Shown here piece by piece: positions 1 through 6,642 of a stretch of 29,275 nucleotides of DNA (position 1 is the stretch's first letter; each line of letters starts with the position of its first letter). A program made the translations under genes and the position numbers. The notes beneath the pieces are model-generated. The model saw only the letters and a list, made by a program, of their open reading frames with translations, was not told where the DNA came from and searched no databases. The stretch comes from Oscillospiraceae bacterium (lineage in GTDB: Bacteria; Bacillota; Clostridia; Oscillospirales; Acutalibacteraceae). The stretch spans positions 1 through 29,275 of the forward strand of contig CACZON010000004.1 in NCBI GenBank assembly GCA_902782805.1. Reading direction: 5' to 3'.

Positions 1-1898
1 ATATAGGTCGATTTTCCGGCCATATTCGGCCCGGTGATGATCGCGATCCGGTTCTCGCTGTTGTCGAGCAGAACGTCGTTCGGAACGAACAGCGAATCGT
101 GCAGCAGAAGCTCCACGACCGGATGGCGGCTTTCCCGAAGGACGATTTTTCCGGAAAGATCCATCTGCGGGCGAACGTAGCGGTTTGAAACGGCAACGCT
201 CGCAAGCGAAACGAGCACGTCGAGCATTGCAACGGCTCCCGCCGTTTTGGTCACGCGCTGCATTTCGGCGGAAACGCTCTTGCGCACCCCGTCGAACAGC
301 TCGAGCTCCAGGCGCAGAGCCTGGTCACCCGAACCGAGGATCCGGTTTTCAAGCTCTTTGAGTTCCGGGGTAATATACCGTTCGCAGTTGACAAGCGTCT
401 GCTTTCGGATATAGTCCTCGGGCACCTGGGATTTATAGGAATTGGAAACTTCTATGTAGTAACCGAAAACCCGGTTGTAGCCGATTTTCAGCTTCGGGAT
501 TTTCGTCCGGTCTTTCTCAAAGGATTCCATCGCGGCGATCAGCTCCTGGGAGTTGGTCATATCGCCTTTGAGCCGGTCGAATTCCTCATTGTAACCTTTT
601 TTGATCATGCCGCCTTCCCGGATGATAAAGGGCGGATCCTCAACGATCGCGCGGTCGATCAGGTCGGTGAGATCGGAAAGCTCGTCGATCGAATCGCGCA
701 GCGAACAGAGCAGCGAGGATTTCACCCCGGTAAGGCAGGCTTTGAGCGCCGGAAGGCGGCGCGTTGTATCCGCAAGCGATCTCAGCTCGCGCGCGTTGGC
801 GCTGCCGTAGACGACGCGGGTGATGATCCGCTCGAGATCGAAGATCCCGCCGAGCGATTCAAAGAGCCGATCCCGCAGGATCGTATCGGAATAGAGCTCG
901 TCCACCGCGTTGTGGCGGCGGCTGATCTGAGAAAGATTCAGAAGCGGCTGTTCGATGCAGGTGCGCAGCAGGCGTTTGCCCATTGCGGTGCGCGTCTGAT
1001 CGAGCACCCATAAAAGCGAACCGCGCTTTTCTCTTCCGCGCATCGTCTCCGTCAGTTCGAGGTTGCGGCGCGTATTCATATCAAGCCGCATAAACTGCGA
1101 ATCCTCGTACAGCTCGATCGAAGAGAGCCGCTCGAGGCCGCTACGCTGCGTTTCCGAAAGATAGCGCAGCAGCGCGCCCGCCGCGCAGACGAGTTCTTCG
1201 TTTTCCTCAGCGGACAGCGCGGGCGTTTTGAACTGGCGCAGCACGCGGTCGATGCAGTTTTCGTAAGCGAACGCGTCCTCCGGAAGCTCCTCGAAGGCCG
1301 CCGAAAGCTTTTCGCGGATAAACTTCGGGAGATTCAGGAACGAGGAAACCTCGCCGTTGGCGATGATCTCCTTCGGCGAAAAACGCGAAAGCTCGTTTTC
1401 AAGATCTTTTTCAAGCTCGTTGAGGTTCTGGGAAAGCAGCTTTGTGGCGTAGACCGAGCCGGTCGAAATATCGGCAAAGCAGACGCCGCAGCGGTTCTCG
1501 CAGATATAAAGCGCGCAGAGGTAGTTGTTTTTTCCCTCCTCGAGCATATTGTTCTCGAGGACGGTCCCCGGCGTGATCACGCGAATAATTTCGCGCTTGA
1601 CGATCCCCTTTGCGAGGGCCGGGTCCTCCATCTGCTCGCAGATCGCTACCTTGTAGCCTTTCTGGACCAGCTTGGCGACGTAGCCTTCGTAGCTGTGGAA
1701 CGGAACGCCGCACATCGGCGCGCGCTCCTCGAGCCCGCAGTCGCGCCCGGTCAGGGTCAGTTCCAGCTCCTTCGAGGCCGTTTTCGCGTCGTCGAAAAAC
1801 ATCTCGTAGAAATCGCCCAAGCGGAAAAAGAGGAGCGTGTCCGGATATTGTTCTTTGATCGCGAGGTACTGTTTCATCATCGGAGAAAGATCCGCCAT
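1..1898 (-). CDS. mutS: DNA mismatch repair protein MutS (3' part outside window)
   Basis: MutS recognises mismatches and small loops in DNA and, with MutL, starts strand-specific repair in the cytoplasm. The frame opens with ATG at 1898, preceded by a strong AAGGGGGGAAG ribosome binding site, and is still open at base 1 after 632 codons. The N-terminal mismatch-binding domain is recognisable (LFFRLGDFYEMF near residues 24-35, containing the Phe-x-Glu mismatch-contacting motif). Connector, lever and clamp domains follow. The last visible residues, TGPNMAGKSTY, are the Walker A loop of the ATPase, so the rest of the ATPase and the dimerisation helix lie outside. It is the third gene after miaB and ricA, 72 bases below ricA. 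The Bacillus order is miaB-ricA-cotE-mutS-mutL. No cotE is present here. The call is very secure. Confidence 0.97.
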   Translation of the reverse strand, partial: MADLSPMMKQYLAIKEQYPDTLLFFRLGDFYEMFFDDAKTASKELELTLTGRDCGLEERAPMCGVPFHSYEGYVAKLVQKGYKVAICEQMEDPALAKGIVKREIIRVITPGTVLENNMLEEGKNNYLCALYICENRCGVCFADISTGSVYATKLLSQNLNELEKDLENELSRFSPKEIIANGEVSSFLNLPKFIREKLSAAFEELPEDAFAYENCIDRVLRQFKTPALSAEENEELVCAAGALLRYLSETQRSGLERLSSIELYEDSQFMRLDMNTRRNLELTETMRGREKRGSLLWVLDQTRTAMGKRLLRTCIEQPLLNLSQISRRHNAVDELYSDTILRDRLFESLGGIFDLERIITRVVYGSANARELRSLADTTRRLPALKACLTGVKSSLLCSLRDSIDELSDLTDLIDRAIVEDPPFIIREGGMIKKGYNEEFDRLKGDMTNSQELIAAMESFEKDRTKIPKLKIGYNRVFGYYIEVSNSYKSQVPEDYIRKQTLVNCERYITPELKELENRILGSGDQALRLELELFDGVRKSVSAEMQRVTKTAGAVAMLDVLVSLASVAVSNRYVRPQMDLSGKIVLRESRHPVVELLLHDSLFVPNDVLLDNSENRIAIITGPNMAGKSTY

Positions 1899-1970
1899 CC
1901 GGCCTTCCCCCCTTTCGTTCTCAGTAAAATCAAATCAAAGCGCAAAAAAGCAAACCGTCGTTCCGAAGAT

Positions 1971-2384
1971 TCAGGAACAGCCGCCGCAGGTCGCGCAGTT
2001 GCCCGTGCAGTTCTCTTCGTCCGGATTGTAATCGGCTGTTTCGGGATCGGCGCCCTGCGAGCAGGCGACGAGGATCCGCTGAACACGGGTCAGAAGCGCG
2101 TTGAAAGTTTCCTGCGCCGTCTGATACGCCTTCATCTTTTCGTTCTGCATCACCTCGACATACGCTTCGCGCATCTCTGCGTTGAGCTGTTTGAGGCGTT
2201 CGGGATCGCGATCCTCGCGTTTCGTTTCGTTGTTGACGGCGATGCGCTTGAGGTTGAATTTACCGATCAGTCCCTGCAGCTCCATGTCTTCGTCCGCAAC
2301 CTGTGTAGCCACCTGGAGCGCAACGTAGGATTCTTCCTGCTGGAGCGCTTTCCCGAGTTCTCTCGTAAGTTCGATGATATCCAT
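1971..2384 (-). CDS. ricA: YlbF/YmcA family regulator RicA with C-terminal cysteine cluster
   Basis: This 137-residue helical protein belongs to the YlbF/YmcA (Com_YlbF) family. In Bacillus, RicA works with RicF (YlbF) and RicT (YaaT) in a complex that carries Fe-S clusters and affects RNase Y-dependent mRNA processing, competence, biofilm formation and sporulation. I chose ATG 2384 because AAAGGAGA lies 7 bases upstream; the frame continues to 2405, but that extension would translate the ribosome binding site. The body is helical (ELGKALQQEESYVAL, then a long Lys/Glu-rich helix). The last 15 residues are EENCTGNCATCGGCS: four cysteines, plus one more about 25 residues earlier in VACSQG, plausible Fe-S or zinc ligands. 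The gene starts 13 bases after miaB, as in the Bacillus ymcB-ymcA operon, which supports RicA over the paralog YlbF. Confidence 0.85.
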   Translation of the reverse strand: MDIIELTRELGKALQQEESYVALQVATQVADEDMELQGLIGKFNLKRIAVNNETKREDRDPERLKQLNAEMREAYVEVMQNEKMKAYQTAQETFNALLTRVQRILVACSQGADPETADYNPDEENCTGNCATCGGCS

Positions 2385-2397
2385 TTCATTTCTCCTT

Positions 2398-3816
2398 TTA
2401 TACAAGTTTTCCTTTTAAGATATAATTTCCCGCTTCGGTGATTTCAATCTCACAAAAGCTTCCGACGAGGGTTTCGTCCCCCATAAATTCAACGATCACG
2501 TTGCCGCCGGTCCGCCCGGAAAGGCTTCCCTTCGGCGTCTTTTCCTCAACGAGGACCCGCTCGCGTCTTCCGATCATCGCGCCGCAGCGCTTCGCGGCGA
2601 TCTCCTCCTGCAATGCAAGCAGCCGGGCCATTCGTTCGGATTTCTCCTCATGAGTAACAGGATCCGGCATTTTTGCGGCCTTCGTCCCCACCCGAGGCGA
2701 ATAAATGAAAGTATAGAGCGATGTAAACTCCACCTCACGGATCAGGGAGAGTGTATCTTCGAATTCCTCCTCCGTCTCTCCGGGGAAACCGACGATGACG
2801 TCCGAAGTCAGGGAGATATCCGGGATCTTCTCCTTGATATAGGCAACGAGCGAAAGATATTTTTCGCGGTCGTAAACGCGGTTCATCTCTTTGAGGATCC
2901 GGTCGTTCCCCGATTGGAACGGGAGATGGATATGATGGCAGATATGCTTCGACTGCGCGATCGTATCGATCAGCTCGCGGGAGGCGTCCTTCGGATGCGA
3001 AGTCATAAACCGCAGGCGAAAATCGCCCTCGTGGCGATCGAGCCGCAGCAGCAGCTCGGCAAAACTCACGGGCTTTGGAAGATTTTTTCCGTAGGAGTTA
3101 ACATTCTGCCCGAGGAGCGTAATATCCTTGTAGCCCGCCGCGAGGATCTCGCAGAATTCCGCTTCGATCGCCTCCGGTGTGCGGCTGCGTTCCCGACCGC
3201 GAACGTATGGAACGACGCAGTAGGAGCAGAAATTGTTGCAGCCGTACATCACGGTCAGCCAGGCTTTCAGGTTCCCGTCACGCACGAGCGGCAGACCTTC
3301 CAAAATCTCGGAATCCTCTTTTTCGTTGCCGCGCAGGATCACCCTGCGGCTGTTTAAAAGCAGATCGCTCATCATCTGCGGGAGCAGATGGATCGCGTGG
3401 GTTCCGAAAATCAGATCGACGTAGGGAAACGACTTTTTCATCCGCTCGGCGGCGTGCTCCTGCTCCATCATGCAGCCGCAGACCGCGATCGTCACGCCGG
3501 GCCAGCGCCGCTTGATGTTTTTGAGCGCACCGACGTTTCCCCAGATGCGGTCCTCGGCGTGTTCGCGGACCGCGCAGGTATTATATAAGATAAAATCCGC
3601 TTCCTCGGCGTTTTGAGTAAAGGAAAAGCCCATCTCGGCAAGCTGGCCTTTGATCTTTTCCCCATCCGCTACGTTTTGCTGACAGCCGTAGGTACGAACG
3701 AAAGCAAGCGGCCGGCTGCCGCGTGCGCGCACGCGCATGATCTCGCGCACCGCTTTGATGCAGCCTTCCCGATCCTGCGCCGGATAGAGGCTCGGCTCGT
3801 TTGTGTTTTTGACCAT
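2398..3816 (-). CDS. miaB: tRNA-2-methylthio-N6-dimethylallyladenosine synthase MiaB
   Basis: MiaB is a radical-SAM methylthiotransferase that adds the 2-methylthio group to i6A37 of tRNAs reading UNN codons. The 472-residue protein has the three expected parts. The N-terminal UPF0004 domain contains three cysteine motifs for the auxiliary cluster (RTYGCQQN, NTCAVREHAEDR, CGCMMEQ). The radical SAM core has the C-x3-C-x2-C motif in YGCNNFCSYCVVPYVRGRE, at about residues 193, 197 and 200. A TRAM RNA-binding domain covers the last 65 or so residues (VLVEEKTPKGSLSGRTGGN). The NNFCSYCVVPYVRGRE stretch is typical of MiaB rather than RimO or MtaB. ATG 3816 has GGGAG 7 bases upstream. It is the first gene of miaB-ricA-mutS, under a consensus promoter at 3865-3893. 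Confidence 0.97.
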   Translation of the reverse strand: MVKNTNEPSLYPAQDREGCIKAVREIMRVRARGSRPLAFVRTYGCQQNVADGEKIKGQLAEMGFSFTQNAEEADFILYNTCAVREHAEDRIWGNVGALKNIKRRWPGVTIAVCGCMMEQEHAAERMKKSFPYVDLIFGTHAIHLLPQMMSDLLLNSRRVILRGNEKEDSEILEGLPLVRDGNLKAWLTVMYGCNNFCSYCVVPYVRGRERSRTPEAIEAEFCEILAAGYKDITLLGQNVNSYGKNLPKPVSFAELLLRLDRHEGDFRLRFMTSHPKDASRELIDTIAQSKHICHHIHLPFQSGNDRILKEMNRVYDREKYLSLVAYIKEKIPDISLTSDVIVGFPGETEEEFEDTLSLIREVEFTSLYTFIYSPRVGTKAAKMPDPVTHEEKSERMARLLALQEEIAAKRCGAMIGRRERVLVEEKTPKGSLSGRTGGNVIVEFMGDETLVGSFCEIEITEAGNYILKGKLV

Positions 3817-3864
3817 GAAAGACTCCCGTTTTGGTCTGTTTCTGAGAAGACCATATTCGGATAT

Positions 3865-3893
3865 ATTATATCACGCATTCTCGTTTTCTTCAA
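3865..3893 (-). promoter_or_regulatory. sigma-A promoter of miaB-ricA-mutS
   Basis: On the minus strand, TTGAAG (-35) and TATAAT (-10) are 17 bases apart, and the -10 is preceded by TGA, an extended -10. It lies 48 bases upstream of the miaB start. The leader contains a small GGTCT/AGACC inverted repeat (about 3832-3851) of unknown meaning. Confidence 0.85.
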
Positions 3894-3942
3894 GTAAAAA
3901 AACAGGCAGCGCTAAGTGCGGAATCAAGCGTTCCGGTTCCGT

Positions 3943-3980
3943 AAAAAACGCCCTGCGGGCAAAAACTCCGCAGGGTGTTT
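3943..3980 (-). terminator. Intrinsic terminator after the GNAT gene
   Basis: A 12-bp stem (3947-3958 with 3968-3979, one G-U pair) closes a 9-base loop and is followed on the minus strand by six Ts. It sits 18 bases after the acetyltransferase stop codon and upstream of the miaB promoter. Confidence 0.9.
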
Positions 3981-3997
3981 CAGATGATTGCGACGAT

Positions 3998-4480
3998 TTA
4001 TTTCCAAAAAAGATACTGATAGAATCTCGAGGCTCTCCCGTCCTCCGTGAATTCCTCTTCCAAAGAGAATCCGGCCTTTTCAAGCACCCGGATCGAAGCG
4101 ATATTGTCGGCATACGTAAACGCGCCCACCGTCTTGAGGCCGTATTTCTCACACGCTTGCCGAAGAAAAAGCCTTACCGACTCCGTCGCGACGCCTTTGT
4201 TCCAGTACGATTCCTCGAAGACGCAGTAGCTGAGCATCGCGTTCGGCGTATCGTTCGGATCCATCCCGTAGCACCAGATATCGCCGATGTATACGCCGTC
4301 GGCCAAAATGATCCTGCCGCAGCTCGAAGCGCCGGGCAGCAGCGTCGCCTCATAATCCTGCAGCGCCTCCTCAACGGTCTTCGCTTTCTGCGGAAGGACC
4401 GCTTTGATCTTCGGATTCTGAACTTTTTCAAAATAGATGCGGACGGACTGAGCCGTCCTTTCACCCAGGCGAATTTCCAT
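3998..4480 (-). CDS. GNAT family N-acetyltransferase (RimJ/RimL type)
   Basis: This 160-residue protein is a probable acetyl-CoA-dependent N-acetyltransferase. The family fold is visible: a central strand region (GRIILADGVYIGDIWCYG), then NAMLSYCVFEESYWNKGVATESVRLFL, which has the position and shape of the acetyl-CoA-binding strand and pyrophosphate loop (normally Q/R-x-x-G-x-G/A; here WNKGVAT). After it comes the C-terminal ADNIASIRVLEKAGF motif typical of RimJ/RimL-like enzymes. The substrate cannot be told; the family includes ribosomal-protein, antibiotic and small-molecule acetylases. The start at 4480 has only a weak GGTTGGTG site. The gene is single, bounded by terminators on both sides. 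The upstream one ends only 18 bases before the ATG, so its promoter must overlap that terminator or it depends on readthrough. Confidence 0.85.
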   Translation of the reverse strand: MEIRLGERTAQSVRIYFEKVQNPKIKAVLPQKAKTVEEALQDYEATLLPGASSCGRIILADGVYIGDIWCYGMDPNDTPNAMLSYCVFEESYWNKGVATESVRLFLRQACEKYGLKTVGAFTYADNIASIRVLEKAGFSLEEEFTEDGRASRFYQYLFWK

Positions 4481-4497
4481 TTTTTCACCAACCGATC

Positions 4498-4540
4498 AAA
4501 AAAACAGATTGCGGCGTTCCGTTTTCAAAGCGCTGCAATC
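4498..4540 (-). terminator. Intrinsic terminator of the mreB operon
   Basis: A 10-bp stem (4507-4516 with 4531-4540, one G-U pair) is followed on the minus strand by seven Ts (4498-4504). It lies 9 bases after the stop of the small gene behind mreB and 18 bases before the GNAT start codon. Confidence 0.88.
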
Positions 4541-4549
4541 CGTTTTCAT

Positions 4550-4873
4550 TCAGCTCAAAAGCCCGCCCGAAATGCCGACCGCTTCGTAGTAGCCCGCTTC
4601 GCAGAGAAGCGAAAAGCAGAAATTGACCTCGTCGTCGGTAAAAAGCGGGGCGAATTCCTTTGAAACGATCGCCGCTTCCGGCGAAAGCTCCAGTCTTCCC
4701 GCCTTCCGGAGCCCTTCGAAGGCTTCGGAGGGAAGGCCGCGCCGGATCAGGTTCCGGCAGACCCTGACCGCGCCGAATCGCGCGAGATCTGCTTTGAACT
4801 TAACCTGCCGGATCCCGAGCTTTTCCGCAGCTTCCGCGTTTTTATAAAGCAGTTTCAAGAGTTTTTCTTCCAT
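4550..4873 (-). CDS. Uncharacterised protein translationally coupled to mreB
   Basis: I do not recognise this 107-residue protein. It starts at ATG 4873, five bases after the mreB stop codon, without a clear ribosome binding site of its own, which suggests translational coupling to mreB. The frame runs open upstream into mreB, but that part is a shadow. The sequence is soluble and mostly helical, with a basic first half (AEKLGIRQVKFKADLARFGAVRVCRNLIRRG) and an acidic second half (FTDDEVNFCFSLLCEAGYYEAVGI). It has no signal peptide or membrane segment. The operon terminator follows 9 bases after the stop, so mreB plus this gene form a complete unit. A role with MreB is inferred from position only. 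Confidence 0.7.
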   Translation of the reverse strand: MEEKLLKLLYKNAEAAEKLGIRQVKFKADLARFGAVRVCRNLIRRGLPSEAFEGLRKAGRLELSPEAAIVSKEFAPLFTDDEVNFCFSLLCEAGYYEAVGISGGLLS

Positions 4874-4878
4874 ACGAT

Positions 4879-5904
4879 TTAATAGGCATCCCGCAGCGGG
4901 TTGAGTGAACCGAGGTCTCCTTTTTCGACCGCGTCGAGGAACCGAAGCGCTCTGCCCGCGCCGCGAACGACGCAGGTGCCCGGATCTTCCGCAACGTAAA
5001 CGGGGACCTTTACCTTTTTTTCCATCAGAATATCGAGCCCGTAGATATTCGCCGAGCCGCCGGTGAGGATGATACCGTCCTGATAGATATCGCCGACAAT
5101 CTCGGGCGGGGTCATCTCGAGGACCGACTGGACAGACTTGATGATCTTCATCGCAACGGGGATCATCGCGGCGAGCATCTCGTCGCAGTTGATTTCCGCC
5201 CACTGCGGCAGGCCGGTCATCGTATTGCGGCCTTTGATATAATCGGTCACAAATTCCGTTCTCGGATAAGCGCAGCCGATTGACATCTTTACTTCTTCGG
5301 CAGTCTTTTTCCCGATGATGAGGTTGTATTTTCTGCGGACGTAGCGGATGATCGCGTCGTCGAACGCGTCGCCGGCATCGGGCGTCGAATTCGAAACGGC
5401 GATATCACAGAGCGACAGCGCGCCGATATTCGTTGTGCCGCAGCCGATATCGACAACAAGACAGCCGTGCGGGATCGTCAGGTCGACCCCGGCGCCCATC
5501 GCGGCGGCGACCGGCTCTTCGATCAGGCAGATTTTCCGCACGCCGCAGCTGTTGATCGCATCGACCACCGCTCGTTTTTCAACCTCGGTCACCCCGCAGG
5601 GAACGCTGACAACGACCCGCGGCATAAACACCTTGTTGATATTGAGCTGTTTTAAATAATGCATCAAAATGACCTGCGCCATCCCGAAATGAGAGACGAC
5701 GCCGTTGGAAAGCGGACGCACCGCTTCGAGCGTTTCCGGCGTTTTTCCGATCATTGCCGAGGCTTCGTGGCCGATTGCCACGATTTCTTCCGTATTGACG
5801 TTATAGACGACGATCGCAGGCTCGTTGACAACGACGCCTTTTCCGTCGACGTAGATCTTGATCATCGCGGTTCCCATATCGATCGCAATATCGGATCCCA
5901 GCAT
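4879..5904 (-). CDS. mreB: Rod shape-determining protein MreB/Mbl family
   Basis: This is a bacterial actin homolog that polymerises under the membrane and directs the cell-wall elongation machinery. At 341 residues it has the family's usual length. The actin-fold nucleotide motifs are in order: phosphate-1 DMGTAMIKIYV near the N-terminus, phosphate-2 VDIGCGTTNIGAL near residue 150, and the adenosine motif ILTGGSANIYGLD near residue 275. ATG 5904 is preceded by GAGGCG. No mreC, mreD or rodA follows, so this is a detached mreB-like copy with its own sigma-A promoter, as seen for mbl and mreBH in Bacillus. Which paralog it corresponds to cannot be decided here. Confidence 0.93.
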   Translation of the reverse strand: MLGSDIAIDMGTAMIKIYVDGKGVVVNEPAIVVYNVNTEEIVAIGHEASAMIGKTPETLEAVRPLSNGVVSHFGMAQVILMHYLKQLNINKVFMPRVVVSVPCGVTEVEKRAVVDAINSCGVRKICLIEEPVAAAMGAGVDLTIPHGCLVVDIGCGTTNIGALSLCDIAVSNSTPDAGDAFDDAIIRYVRRKYNLIIGKKTAEEVKMSIGCAYPRTEFVTDYIKGRNTMTGLPQWAEINCDEMLAAMIPVAMKIIKSVQSVLEMTPPEIVGDIYQDGIILTGGSANIYGLDILMEKKVKVPVYVAEDPGTCVVRGAGRALRFLDAVEKGDLGSLNPLRDAY

Positions 5905-5938
5905 TTTATCGCCTCGTTTCTATCGTGGATTCATAGTA

Positions 5939-5967
5939 AGTATACTGAAAAATATGCGTTTTTACAA
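5939..5967 (-). promoter_or_regulatory. sigma-A promoter of mreB
   Basis: Minus-strand TTGTAA (-35) and TATACT (-10) with a 17-base spacer, 35 bases upstream of the mreB ATG. It begins right after the comFC stop codon. I see no terminator between comFC and this promoter, so transcription from recD2-comFC could also continue into mreB. Confidence 0.82.
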
Positions 5968-5988
5968 GTATTTTCCAAAATTTTGCCG

Positions 5989-6642
5989 TTATGCCTTCGC
6001 CGCCGCAACGCAGATCACTTCTTTCGCGCCGGCTTTATAGAGCTCATTGGCGCAGGAAAGCATCGTAGCGCCGGTCGTGATCACGTCGTCGACCAGAAGG
6101 ATTTTCTTTCCGGCAATCTGCGCTCTTTTGGCGGGCGCATAAACCCCGCGGACGTTTTCGATCCGCTTTTGCGGCGTCGTCAGGTTGTGCTGCGGCTGGT
6201 TCTCCTTCGTTTTTTGCAGCAGCTTCTCGCATGGCCTGCCGAATTGTTTCGCCACCTTGCGCGCAATCTCCTCGGCCTGATTGTATCCGCGGTCCGCCAA
6301 AGCGCGCCGCGTCATCGGAACGTAGGTTACGCTGTCAAACTCCGTCATCCCGTGGTTTCTCATCGTTTGAACAAGCTTCTCCGCAAAGTAGAGCGCAAGA
6401 TGCTGTTTTCCCCGGAATTTCATCCGCCCGATCGCTTCGCGCACCGCATCCCGGTACAGATACGCCGCGGCGCTTTCGATCGCGCGTTTTCTCTGCCGCA
6501 GCTGCAAATAGAAATGCGGCTCCGCCAGCGGATTTTTCGCCGCGCATTCCTCGCATAGCGTATTTTCGCTGCGGACGATCTTTCTGCAGAACGGACATCT
6601 CGGCGGATAGATCCATCTCAGCAGTCCGGCGCCAATCTTCAT
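5989..6642 (-). CDS. comFC: ComF family phosphoribosyltransferase-like protein
   Basis: ComFC (ComF/GntX) proteins assist DNA uptake and processing in transformation in several bacteria; the biochemical role is not settled. The 217-residue protein has the usual layout: an N-terminal four-cysteine zinc finger (PPRCPFCRKI ... LCEEC), a linker with YRDAVREAIGRMKFRGK, and a type I phosphoribosyltransferase domain with the PRPP loop ILLVDDVITTGATM near residues 180-193. The RGYNQAEEIARKVA segment is typical of the family. ATG 6642 overlaps the recD2 stop in an ATGA, so the two are coupled. The pairing with RecD2 suggests a DNA processing or uptake role, but no other competence gene is in the window. 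Confidence 0.92.
   Translation of the reverse strand: MKIGAGLLRWIYPPRCPFCRKIVRSENTLCEECAAKNPLAEPHFYLQLRQRKRAIESAAAYLYRDAVREAIGRMKFRGKQHLALYFAEKLVQTMRNHGMTEFDSVTYVPMTRRALADRGYNQAEEIARKVAKQFGRPCEKLLQKTKENQPQHNLTTPQKRIENVRGVYAPAKRAQIAGKKILLVDDVITTGATMLSCANELYKAGAKEVICVAAAKA

Noticed and set aside
1920..1990. Possible terminator between ricA and mutS (short GTTCC/GGAAC stem and a later T6)
   Set aside because: The stem has five pairs, overlaps the ricA stop and is far from the T-run; mutS is most simply co-transcribed.
1695..2441. Plus-strand open frame of 248 codons across mutS and ricA
   Set aside because: Shadow of the minus-strand genes, with Arg-rich composition and no ribosome binding site or recognisable domain.
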